Assembly (NCBI GenBank): GCA_030602675.1
Contig: JAUVZH010000197.1
Location: 1-5,799 of the forward strand
Direction of reading: 5' to 3'
DNA length: 5,799 nt
Origin: Candidatus Heimdallarchaeota archaeon
GTDB lineage: Archaea; Asgardarchaeota; Heimdallarchaeia; JABLTI01
Both the position numbers and the translations under genes were made by a program. A model generated the notes under the pieces. It ran no database searches. It had not been told where the DNA came from and saw only the letters and a list, made by a program, of their open reading frames with translations. Within the stretch, counting starts at the first letter, position 1. Each line of letters starts with the position of its first letter. Shown here piece after piece: positions 1 through 5,799 of the stretch.

Positions 1-2297
1 ATCAAATAGAAGCGATTATTGACAAATTTACTGTTAAGAGAGATATTTACAAGCAAATTATCGAAACAATCGAAAATGCATTTTACACTGGTCAGAAACT
101 AATTATTATAGAGGTATTAAATTCAAAAGAGATCAAGGCTGATTTGAAAGATTTCTATATTTTCATGTGTCCTGAACATCATTCTGTTTGTGGTGAATTA
201 TTACCTTGGTATTTCACATCAAATGATCCTGAAAGCGCTTGTGTAACATGTAATGGATTGGGTACACACTTTAGAGCTTCTCTTTTCTTACTTATTCAAG
301 ATGAAAATAAAACAATAAGAGAAGGAGCATTAAGTCCTAGACTCTTTAATTTTAGTCAGAAAACATACAAGCGATTCAATAATATGCGAGGAGTTATGAT
401 GCATAGTCTAGCAGAACATTATAACTTCAGCTGGGATGTTCCATTCAAGGATTTACCTCAAAAAATTCGAGATATTCTTTTTTATGGTTCAGAAGGCGAG
501 AAAATAGAAATAATTATCCCACCAGATGCTCCCATTCAAGATGATAAAAATAAAGGTAAGAAAGTTGCTTGGGAAGGCTATATTTCTAGAATTGATCGTT
601 GGTACAAAAGAGTTACAAATCAAAGAACTCCGAAATCATACGAAGAGGATATGTACAAACGAATAATGGTAGAACAAACATGTCCTGATTGTAAGGGATT
701 GAAATTACAAAAATATCGAACGTTCATACGCATCAAGAACAAAAATATCTTTGAAGTAAATTCACTGCCTTTAGATGAATTGTTTGTGTTTCTTGGGAAA
801 TTAGATATTTCTGAGGAAAAAAAACACTTAGCATTACCTGTTCTTGAGGAAATTAACAAACGACTTAAGGTTATGATTCGAATTGGTTTAGATTACATTA
901 GCTTGAATAGAAGAACAGATACACTATCTGGTGGGGAGCTACAAAGAACAAAACTGTCTACACAAATTGGTTCAGAACTAATGGGGTTAATGTTTGTTCT
1001 TGATGAACCTTCGATTGGTCTGCATCCCAGAGATTCTCATAAACTGATTACTGTGCTAAAGGAAATGCGAGACCTTGGAAATACCGTCATTGTCATTGAA
1101 CATGACATTGATACAATACAAGCTGCTAATCATTTAATTGAAATGGGTCCGGGTCCAGGAATTTATGGAGGAGAATTGGTAGCTCAAGGAACTATTAATG
1201 AAATAATGAATAACAAAACCTCAATTACTGGTCAGTATTTATCTGGTGTGAAAAACATAGCTACTCCATCAAAACGAAGAAAGTCAAATGGTCATTCGCT
1301 GGTAATAAAAGGTGCTCGAGAGAATAATCTGAAAAATCTGAATGTAAAAATACCTTTAGGGAACTTTGTATGTATAACTGGAGTATCAGGATCTGGAAAA
1401 AGCAGTTTGATTCATGAAATCCTTTACAAGAAACTCTATTCAATATTCAGAGATAAAAGAATCTTACCTGGAAAGCATGAAGCAGTTGAAGGAATAGAGT
1501 TTATAGAAGACATTAGAAATATAGATCAAACTCCTATTGGAAGATCAGCACGATCAAATCCCGCAACCTACATAGGTTTCTTTGATAAAATAAGACGAAT
1601 ATTTACTGATTTAGAAGAATCAAAAGCAAGAGGTTATAATGTAAGTCATTTTAGTTTCAATGCTAGTACAGGTGGAAGATGTCCAGAATGTAGTGGCTGG
1701 GGTAGGATTATAACACCATTACAATACATGGCTGATATTGAATCGATATGTCCTGTCTGCAAAGGAGCACGCTTTAGAAAAGAGATTTTAGAAATAAAAT
1801 ACAAGAATAAAACAATTGCTGATGTTCTAGATATGAGTGTTGAAGAAGCATTAGAATTTTTCAAAGATGATAAATACCTTGTGAACAAACTACAAGTGAT
1901 GAAAGATTTAGGCTTAGGTTATCTGAAAATCGGCCAATCATCCTCAACTATTTCTGGTGGAGAAGCTCAACGAATAAAATTAGCTCAAGAACTAGGTAAA
2001 ATGAAACGAAGAAAAAATAATTTGTATATTTTAGATGAGCCTACTACTGGCTTGCATCTTGCAGACATTCAACGCTTACTAGATATAATTAATCGTCTTG
2101 TAGATGAAGGTAACACTGTTTTAGTTGTTGAACATAATCTTGATGTGATAAAAACTGCTGATCATATTATTGATCTTGGACCTGAAGGTGGAAAATTAGG
2201 TGGTAAGCTTGTTGCACAAGGAACTCCTGAAGAAATTGTAAAAATTTCTTCTTCATACACAGGTCAACATCTGCAAAAAGTTATCAATGACTCATAG
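1..2297 (+). CDS. uvrA: UvrA-type excinuclease ABC subunit A, 5'-truncated by the window edge
   Basis: DNA-damage sensor ATPase of nucleotide excision repair, a tandem ABC ATPase that binds DNA as a dimer and loads UvrB. The frame is open from position 3 (764 visible codons against about 940 in typical UvrA), and the upstream codons still read like UvrA, so the true start and first Walker A lie to the left. Numbering codon 1 at position 3: first zinc module Cys56, His59, Cys80, Cys83; insertion-domain region about 90-220; a CPDC motif at 227-230; signature LSGGE at 308-312; Walker B ending LDEP at 333-336 with the switch His at 367. The second ATPase has Walker A GVSGSGKSS at 460-468, a canonical zinc finger C-x2-C-x19-C-x2-C at 560-586, signature ISGGE at 650-654, Walker B LDEP at 677-680 and His711. 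It is lysine-rich and intact to a TAG stop. The first zinc module has His where UvrA usually has Cys. No uvrB or uvrC is visible. A UvrA paralogue (UvrA2-like, without the UvrB-binding domain) cannot be excluded because that domain is off-window. Confidence 0.95.
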   Translation, partial: QIEAIIDKFTVKRDIYKQIIETIENAFYTGQKLIIIEVLNSKEIKADLKDFYIFMCPEHHSVCGELLPWYFTSNDPESACVTCNGLGTHFRASLFLLIQDENKTIREGALSPRLFNFSQKTYKRFNNMRGVMMHSLAEHYNFSWDVPFKDLPQKIRDILFYGSEGEKIEIIIPPDAPIQDDKNKGKKVAWEGYISRIDRWYKRVTNQRTPKSYEEDMYKRIMVEQTCPDCKGLKLQKYRTFIRIKNKNIFEVNSLPLDELFVFLGKLDISEEKKHLALPVLEEINKRLKVMIRIGLDYISLNRRTDTLSGGELQRTKLSTQIGSELMGLMFVLDEPSIGLHPRDSHKLITVLKEMRDLGNTVIVIEHDIDTIQAANHLIEMGPGPGIYGGELVAQGTINEIMNNKTSITGQYLSGVKNIATPSKRRKSNGHSLVIKGARENNLKNLNVKIPLGNFVCITGVSGSGKSSLIHEILYKKLYSIFRDKRILPGKHEAVEGIEFIEDIRNIDQTPIGRSARSNPATYIGFFDKIRRIFTDLEESKARGYNVSHFSFNASTGGRCPECSGWGRIITPLQYMADIESICPVCKGARFRKEILEIKYKNKTIADVLDMSVEEALEFFKDDKYLVNKLQVMKDLGLGYLKIGQSSSTISGGEAQRIKLAQELGKMKRRKNNLYILDEPTTGLHLADIQRLLDIINRLVDEGNTVLVVEHNLDVIKTADHIIDLGPEGGKLGGKLVAQGTPEEIVKISSSYTGQHLQKVINDS

Positions 2298-2353
2298 AGA
2301 TTGTTAAAGAATTTCTTATCAACGTAATTCCATATAACTTAAAAACTTGAAGA

Positions 2354-2364
2354 TTAAAATATAG
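2354..2364 (+). promoter_or_regulatory. Possible archaeal TATA box for the C11 peptidase gene
   Basis: The stretch TTAAAATATAG resembles an archaeal TATA element and is preceded by purine-rich GAAGA, which could serve as a TFB recognition element. A start about 25 bases downstream would give a leader of roughly 40 bases, including the GGAG at 2413-2416. It lies in the 128-base spacer after uvrA, so the peptidase need not depend on read-through. The background is AT-rich, so a chance match is quite possible. Confidence 0.3.
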
Positions 2365-2412
2365 TTAGAAGTCTGTTTGATTTGAAAAAGGAGTTTTTAT
2401 CTCAATAGTAAT

Positions 2413-2416
2413 GGAG
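2413..2416 (+). promoter_or_regulatory. Ribosome binding site that favours the ATG at 2426
   Basis: GGAG sits 9 bases upstream of the ATG at 2426. An in-frame ATG at 2411 is possible, but its best upstream match, AAGGAG at 2388-2393, is 17 bases away, which is too far for normal use. Starting at 2426 also gives a compact signal peptide beginning Met-Lys-Val-His-Lys-Lys. The choice changes the protein by only five residues, all before the signal peptide. Confidence 0.5.
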
Positions 2417-2425
2417 TTACTAATT

Positions 2426-4495
2426 ATGAAAGTACATAAGAAAAATGCTTCTTTCTTACTATCATTTGCTATAATCATGCTTTTTTTTACAACTTATATT
2501 GATGTTTATAGTGGAAATGATAGTGAGATAGAGCCAATTGTTTCAGCTTTAGAGATAGTTGAACCTGAAGTTCTTGAACCAATGGCTGCGCATTTTGATT
2601 GGTTAATTATGATCTATTTGGATGGTGACAATAATCTAGAAGAAGATGCAATTGACGATTTCAATGAATTAGAAGATGGAATTGTAGTAGGTTCTTCAAT
2701 AGCTATCATCGTTCTTCTTGATCGAATTCCTGGAGGAGACAGTTCAAATGGTGATTGGTCTGGTACAAGATTATATAATGTAACATCTGATTCAGATGCT
2801 ACAAATATAAATTCTGAACTACTAGAAGATTGGGGTGAGAAAAACATGGGAGAAAGCAATACTTTGGAGCTTTTCATAAATTATTGTTTTGACAATTATA
2901 CTGCTGATAATTACTGGTTGAACATTTGGGATCATGGTGCAGGAGTTGTTGGTCTCTGTACAGATGACACAGATTCTGATTTTCTAACTCTTGATGAAAT
3001 GCAACAAGCCATTGATGCAAGTACCACGCTATATGCACAGAACTTTGATTTGATTTCTCATGATGCATGCTATATGAACATGATAGAAGTTGCATATGAA
3101 TTAGAAGAATTTACGGATTATTTTGTTGGTTCTGAAGAATCAATTCCACTTGATGGTTTTGATTACTTAACCATTATTTCCCAGCTTGAACTTGATACTT
3201 CTATGAATGAAACTACTCTAGCAGAGATAATTGTTGATTCTTATGAAGCATCTTACGATGAAATTTACTATGATGTCGCTCTTTCATGTTTAAATCTAAG
3301 TGTTTTTGATGTTCTAATTCCAAACGTTAATAATTTTGCTGGTAATCTTTCTCTGGTTATTGCTGATGGACAGGGAGCAAGTATAGAGAATGCATACTTT
3401 AACACATTAATCTTAATGTTTGATTATTCAATTGATTTCATAAATTTCGTTGAAGAAATAATAGCTGACACTACATTAATGACGACTTATCCTAATCTTA
3501 GTAGTACTGCTCAAGATCTTTTATCTAATCTTACATCTTTTGTTCTATTTAATTACCAAAATAGCTACTATTCAGGTGATGCAAATGGAGTTACTATTTT
3601 CATGCCACTCATGAATACTATTAATTCACCTGATATAGATGATTATATAGATTCAAGTGTTAATTATGTAAACTTTGATTGGCAAGCTGATACTTTCTGG
3701 GAAGAATTCTTAGATAACTTCTATTCGAAAGGTTTTGGAGTATCTCTACCATACGAAGAGCTTTTGTTAGGCGTTTCAACAGGAACACAAGAAATTACTC
3801 TCCACGAAGAACATCTATATGCATTTGAAGTAGTTGAAGAAGGTCCATATGATATTAGAGTTAATATTGTAGATGGTGACGTTGATCTCTATTTATTTAA
3901 TGGCACAGATTTATCTGGAATAGCTTTTAGTCAGCTTTATAATCCAATTGATGGTTCTGTAGAGAGAATTAGAGGTTATTTCACACCTGGAATATACATT
4001 GTAGATATATACGGTTGGATGTATTCCAGTTATAACTTAGTAGTGAATCAATACACTTTGCCAATTGTTGAACCTGGTGAATCAATTACTGTCAGTAGTG
4101 GAACAGCATTAGGAGATGAATATGGTCATTATCAGCAAGTTGTATATCACTATTTTGAGGTACCAATTACTGAACCTGGAAACTATACATTTAGTTTAAC
4201 TTATAATTCACTTGCAGTCAACTACGATCTCTTCCTCTTAAATACAGCATATAACTTGCAAGATTATTCTGAATCTACTTCTTCTTTAGATTCCATAACA
4301 GTGAGCTTTAGCGAATCAGCAACAGTAATTGTATGTATATTTGGATTAACAGGATATGGGTCATTTACTTTAGAAATAATACATCTTACACCTACTTCAG
4401 AAACTTCTGGATTAACTTTTATCTTTAGCTTCATTGGTTTGCTAGGAATGGCTTTAACTTTATGGCTTTTAGGAAAACGAAAAATTAGAAAATAG
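2426..4495 (+). CDS. Secreted, membrane-anchored clostripain-family (C11) cysteine peptidase
   Basis: Predicted cell-surface cysteine endopeptidase of family C11, 689 residues from the ATG at 2426. Order: signal peptide (basic residues 2-6, hydrophobic core about 9-25); C11 domain about 57-430, opening with a WLIMIYLDGDNNLE block; two beta-rich domains resembling bacterial pre-peptidase C-terminal (PPC) domains at about 450-540 (with DVDLYLF) and 548-653; a transmembrane helix at about 661-683; and the tail KRKIRK. The catalytic pair is His170 (in WDHGAG) and Cys215 (in SHDACYMN). Their spacing of 45 matches His133/Cys179 in the C11 enzyme PmC11, and Asp213, two before the Cys, matches its basic-specificity Asp. 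Known C11 enzymes cut after Arg or Lys and often self-process between the His and Cys; here no Lys or Arg occurs between them. The mature chain has only seven Lys/Arg before the tail, many Asp/Glu and nine N-glycosylation sequons. The natural substrate is unknown. The family call is strong; the PPC assignment is by pattern only. Confidence 0.88.
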   Translation: MKVHKKNASFLLSFAIIMLFFTTYIDVYSGNDSEIEPIVSALEIVEPEVLEPMAAHFDWLIMIYLDGDNNLEEDAIDDFNELEDGIVVGSSIAIIVLLDRIPGGDSSNGDWSGTRLYNVTSDSDATNINSELLEDWGEKNMGESNTLELFINYCFDNYTADNYWLNIWDHGAGVVGLCTDDTDSDFLTLDEMQQAIDASTTLYAQNFDLISHDACYMNMIEVAYELEEFTDYFVGSEESIPLDGFDYLTIISQLELDTSMNETTLAEIIVDSYEASYDEIYYDVALSCLNLSVFDVLIPNVNNFAGNLSLVIADGQGASIENAYFNTLILMFDYSIDFINFVEEIIADTTLMTTYPNLSSTAQDLLSNLTSFVLFNYQNSYYSGDANGVTIFMPLMNTINSPDIDDYIDSSVNYVNFDWQADTFWEEFLDNFYSKGFGVSLPYEELLLGVSTGTQEITLHEEHLYAFEVVEEGPYDIRVNIVDGDVDLYLFNGTDLSGIAFSQLYNPIDGSVERIRGYFTPGIYIVDIYGWMYSSYNLVVNQYTLPIVEPGESITVSSGTALGDEYGHYQQVVYHYFEVPITEPGNYTFSLTYNSLAVNYDLFLLNTAYNLQDYSESTSSLDSITVSFSESATVIVCIFGLTGYGSFTLEIIHLTPTSETSGLTFIFSFIGLLGMALTLWLLGKRKIRK

Positions 4496-4496
4496 A

Positions 4497-4534
4497 TTTT
4501 TAACAGATTTATTTTCTTTTTTCCTTCATTTTTT
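4497..4534 (+). terminator. Oligo-T terminator tract after the C11 peptidase gene
   Basis: Two bases after the TAG stop a series of T runs begins, with five Ts at 4497-4501 and six Ts at both 4517-4522 and 4529-4534. No stable hairpin precedes them. This is the form of archaeal intrinsic termination, in which successive T tracts on the coding strand release the polymerase. Confidence 0.6.
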
Positions 4535-4554
4535 CCTAAGTTTTACCTATAGTC

Positions 4555-4577
4555 AAAAATAAAACAAAATAAAATTT
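4555..4577 (-). terminator. Oligo-T terminator tract for the convergent minus-strand gene
   Basis: Read on the minus strand, this segment begins 12 bases past the TGA stop of the 134-residue gene and holds four T runs of four or five bases. It faces the plus-strand T tracts at 4497-4534, so the two convergent genes have back-to-back terminators separated by about 20 bases. Confidence 0.5.
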
Positions 4578-4589
4578 GATATCCAACTA

Positions 4590-4994
4590 TCAATCTTCCC
4601 AATCAAGTGTTTTCCAGAAATTATAGAAGATATCTACCTCTTCAGGATATTCAAAACCAATTTTGTCTCTAAACAATCGAATGTTTCGTTTAAACAAACC
4701 AGATAATTCATTATCTTCTTGCGAATAATGTACAAAGGAATTGATGTTTAGCATTTGTAGTGCTTTCTGATAGATTTCTAATTTGGTAAAAGATGAATGT
4801 TGAATCGATAAAATCATCACTCCATTATCATTAGTGAATACCAATCCTCTACTATCAAAAACACCACGTAGATATGCGGTTAAATTTCCTTTCTTCCAAG
4901 TGAGCACATCTTCGGGACTTGTATCTGATTCATTAATTTTCTTACTATAATTTCGAAGATTATAAATTGGTTTATCTTCATTTTCATGGCTCAC
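4590..4994 (-). CDS. Stand-alone single-motif LAGLIDADG-like protein with a degenerate active site
   Basis: A 134-residue protein that I recognise only by pattern. A charged, probably disordered N-terminus (about 1-35) is followed by NLTAYLRGVFDSRGLVF at 37-53. This matches the helix and turn of a LAGLIDADG homing-endonuclease domain, as in LRGxFDxDGxV forms. The rest fits the same fold: beta strand about 58-65, helix 71-82 ending in a LNIN turn, strand about 86-90, and a closing FRDKIGF at 108-114, a common ending of such domains. The catalytic acidic residue (Asp20 in I-CreI) is Arg49 here, so cleavage is unlikely and DNA or RNA binding more plausible. There is one motif and no intein splicing block, so it is neither a complete two-motif enzyme nor an intein. 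The GTG at 4994 is the only usual start codon before the upstream stop at 5034-5036; its ribosome binding site is weak. It could be a domesticated regulator, like the LAGLIDADG-derived WhiA, or a decaying remnant. Confidence 0.65.
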   Translation of the reverse strand: MSHENEDKPIYNLRNYSKKINESDTSPEDVLTWKKGNLTAYLRGVFDSRGLVFTNDNGVMILSIQHSSFTKLEIYQKALQMLNINSFVHYSQEDNELSGLFKRNIRLFRDKIGFEYPEEVDIFYNFWKTLDWED

Positions 4995-5059
4995 AGTATT
5001 AACTCTCGAGGTATTTTTTGATTCAATTTGCTTTTATCAAATAATCCTCTGAAATTATG

Positions 5060-5067
5060 TATAAAAA
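5060..5067 (-). promoter_or_regulatory. Possible TATA box for the LAGLIDADG-like gene
   Basis: On the minus strand this reads TTTTTATA, close to the archaeal TATA consensus. A start about 25 bases downstream, near 5036, would leave a leader of about 40 bases before the GTG at 4994. The same bases read TATAAAAA on the plus strand, where no gene follows in the right orientation. It lies in an AT-rich spacer, so confidence is low. Confidence 0.25.
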
Positions 5068-5103
5068 CAACTAAAAAATCTAACAATCACAAATGAGTAG
5101 AAT

Positions 5104-5133
5104 CTAAAAGAAAGATAAATGATAAAGAATAAA
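5104..5133 (-). terminator. Pyrimidine-rich terminator-like tract after the flavodoxin gene
   Basis: Immediately after the TAG stop on the minus strand, the sequence becomes T-rich with interspersed C and A and short T runs of three or four. A longer run of six Ts follows near 5074-5079. It could terminate the flavodoxin transcript before the next minus-strand gene, 139 bases away. No hairpin is evident, and the runs near the stop are weaker than those at 4497-4577. Confidence 0.3.
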
Positions 5134-5610
5134 CTAACTCTTTATCCATTTTGAAATTTCTTTACATTCCTTTTCGATTCTTTCAATAACTCCTTCTTTA
5201 AATGGTCCTTCAGCTGTTTTTACTTGCCCATCTATCCATTCAGGGTAAACATTGGTTATTACATTTCCCTTTTTTAAAGACTCATTGAATCTGTTACCTT
5301 TGTTCTTTATTTTATCAGAATCTAGCACATGAGTAACAAAGGAAATACCATATTTTATGCTCTTTTTGTTTTTGTTCAATTGTCCTTTTAATTTTCGTAA
5401 CCATTTCTTTGATGCAGGACTTATCATAAAAATCCTAACAGCAGTACCAACAATAAGAACATCAGGGGAATCATTGGCAACTTTTTCAGGAAGTATATTT
5501 TTAATATGAGCAATATTAACATCCATTTTTTTACCCAAGGTTTCTCCCAAAGTCTTCGCTAATTTCTCACCATTACCAAAAGAAGAATCATGAACTATCC
5601 AAAGTTTCAC
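5134..5610 (-). CDS. Short-chain flavodoxin-like protein
   Basis: Probable cytoplasmic FMN-binding flavodoxin-fold protein of 158 residues, the usual length for a short-chain flavodoxin; it would carry one or two electrons between redox partners. The N-terminal strand KLWIVHDSS leads into the phosphate-binding loop SSFGNG at 9-14 and the helix starting EKLAK. The strand DVLIVGTAVRIF at 50-61 ends in the loop expected to contact the isoalloxazine ring, followed by SPASKKWLRKL, a layout seen in flavodoxin family proteins that read GxPxRxFxxSPAxKxFL. A third strand (about 87-93, YGISFVT) and a Lys-rich C-terminal helix complete the fold. The usual loop pattern is [ST]-x-T-G-x-T; here Phe11 replaces the first Thr, which is common, and Gly14 replaces the last, which is less usual and may weaken phosphate binding. 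The GTG start is fixed by a good ribosome binding site and by an in-frame stop four codons upstream. No partner oxidoreductase is nearby, so its redox partners are unknown. Confidence 0.85.
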   Translation of the reverse strand: MKLWIVHDSSFGNGEKLAKTLGETLGKKMDVNIAHIKNILPEKVANDSPDVLIVGTAVRIFMISPASKKWLRKLKGQLNKNKKSIKYGISFVTHVLDSDKIKNKGNRFNESLKKGNVITNVYPEWIDGQVKTAEGPFKEGVIERIEKECKEISKWIKS

Positions 5611-5615
5611 AGATA

Positions 5616-5621
5616 ATCACC
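5616..5621 (-). promoter_or_regulatory. Ribosome binding site for the flavodoxin-like gene
   Basis: On the minus strand this reads GGTGAT, complementary to the ATCACC found near the 3' end of 16S rRNA. It ends five bases before the GTG at 5610. It decides the start: there is no ATG nearby in frame, and a TGA lies in frame just upstream. Confidence 0.7.
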
Positions 5622-5653
5622 ATACATTAACAGTATTTTCTTGGTTGAAAGCT

Positions 5654-5661
5654 ATTATAAA
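5654..5661 (-). promoter_or_regulatory. Probable TATA box for the flavodoxin-like gene
   Basis: Minus-strand TTTATAAT is a near-consensus archaeal TATA element. Initiation about 25 bases downstream, near 5632, would give a leader of about 20 bases that includes the GGTGAT site. The spacing fits a single-gene transcription unit. A 12-base perfect palindrome lies about 22 bases upstream at 5683-5694. Confidence 0.45.
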
Positions 5662-5682
5662 CATTAGTTATCAATCTCAAAC

Positions 5683-5694
5683 AAATAATTATTT
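5683..5694. repeat. 12-base perfect palindrome upstream of the flavodoxin promoter
   Basis: AAATAATTATTT reads the same on both strands and lies just upstream of the TATA-like box at 5654-5661. Its position would suit a dimeric regulator, but it is made only of A and T in an AT-rich spacer, so it may be chance. Confidence 0.25.
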
Positions 5695-5799
5695 TTCAGT
5701 ATGTTAAATCAAAATAACTAAAAATGAAAACATCCCAAATAATAATGGTTTAAGAAAATTCCGAGAAGAAGATGTAATTGAAGAAGAATAAGGTAATAT

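Noticed and set aside
144..146. TTG as the start codon of the UvrA gene
   Set aside because: The frame stays open to position 3 and the preceding codons resemble the UvrA segment just before the first zinc module. A start here would also remove the first Walker A and the UvrB-binding domain.
620..1888. Minus-strand open frames of 60-80 codons opposite UvrA
   Set aside because: They lie wholly inside a well-supported gene on the other strand, and their translations resemble no known domain.
2614..3095. Minus-strand open frames opposite the C11 peptidase
   Set aside because: Low-complexity Ser-rich or Gln/His-rich translations over the catalytic domain of a confident gene; antisense shadows.
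4590..4994. Intein or complete homing endonuclease
   Set aside because: There are no splicing-domain blocks, no host protein flanks and only one LAGLIDADG-like motif, lacking its catalytic acidic residue.
5060..5067. Plus-strand TATA box (TATAAAAA) driving a transcript antisense to the flavodoxin gene
   Set aside because: No plus-strand gene follows, and the same bases serve equally well as a minus-strand TATA box ahead of a real gene.
5708..5791. Plus-strand open frame ending in an acidic RKFREEDVIEEE tail
   Set aside because: It has no ATG, GTG or TTG start and no ribosome binding site, and it overlaps the opposite open frame.
5704..5799. Minus-strand open frame entering from the right edge, ending in a hydrophobic stretch (LLFGMFSFLVILI) and TAA
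   Set aside because: Only 31 codons are visible and an open frame of this length is easily chance in AT-rich DNA. It could be the end of a gene that starts beyond the window, but nothing here identifies it.

Overview
This AT-rich window carries four protein-coding genes and no RNA genes, mobile elements or CRISPR arrays that I can see. The organism is most likely an archaeon, possibly an Asgard-type lineage. The evidence is oligo-T terminator-like tracts without hairpins, TATA-like boxes at archaeal spacing, a GGTGAT ribosome binding site, and a secreted, sequon-rich cysteine peptidase anchored by a C-terminal membrane helix and basic tail. No ribosomal or informational archaeal gene is present, so the assignment is an inference.

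Layout: positions 1-2297 (+) hold the C-terminal four fifths or so of a UvrA-type excinuclease ATPase, whose start lies beyond the left edge. After a 128-base spacer with a possible promoter, 2426-4495 (+) encodes a secreted clostripain-family (C11) peptidase with two C-terminal beta-sandwich domains and a membrane anchor. Its mature chain is almost free of Lys and Arg. The gene ends in T-rich tracts facing those of a convergent minus-strand gene. That gene (4590-4994, -) encodes a 134-residue protein resembling a single LAGLIDADG homing-endonuclease domain with the catalytic acidic residue replaced by Arg. Upstream on the same strand, 5134-5610 (-) encodes a short-chain flavodoxin-like protein with a clear GTG start, ribosome binding site and TATA box. 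The last 189 bases are mostly non-coding.

The genes do not form an obvious pathway: DNA repair, surface proteolysis, a probable DNA-binding domain and electron transfer. The two plus-strand genes appear to be separate transcription units, and the two minus-strand genes are 139 bases apart, probably also separate. The points most worth a second look are the Lys/Arg depletion of a peptidase whose relatives cut after Lys/Arg, and the stand-alone, apparently nuclease-dead LAGLIDADG-like protein.
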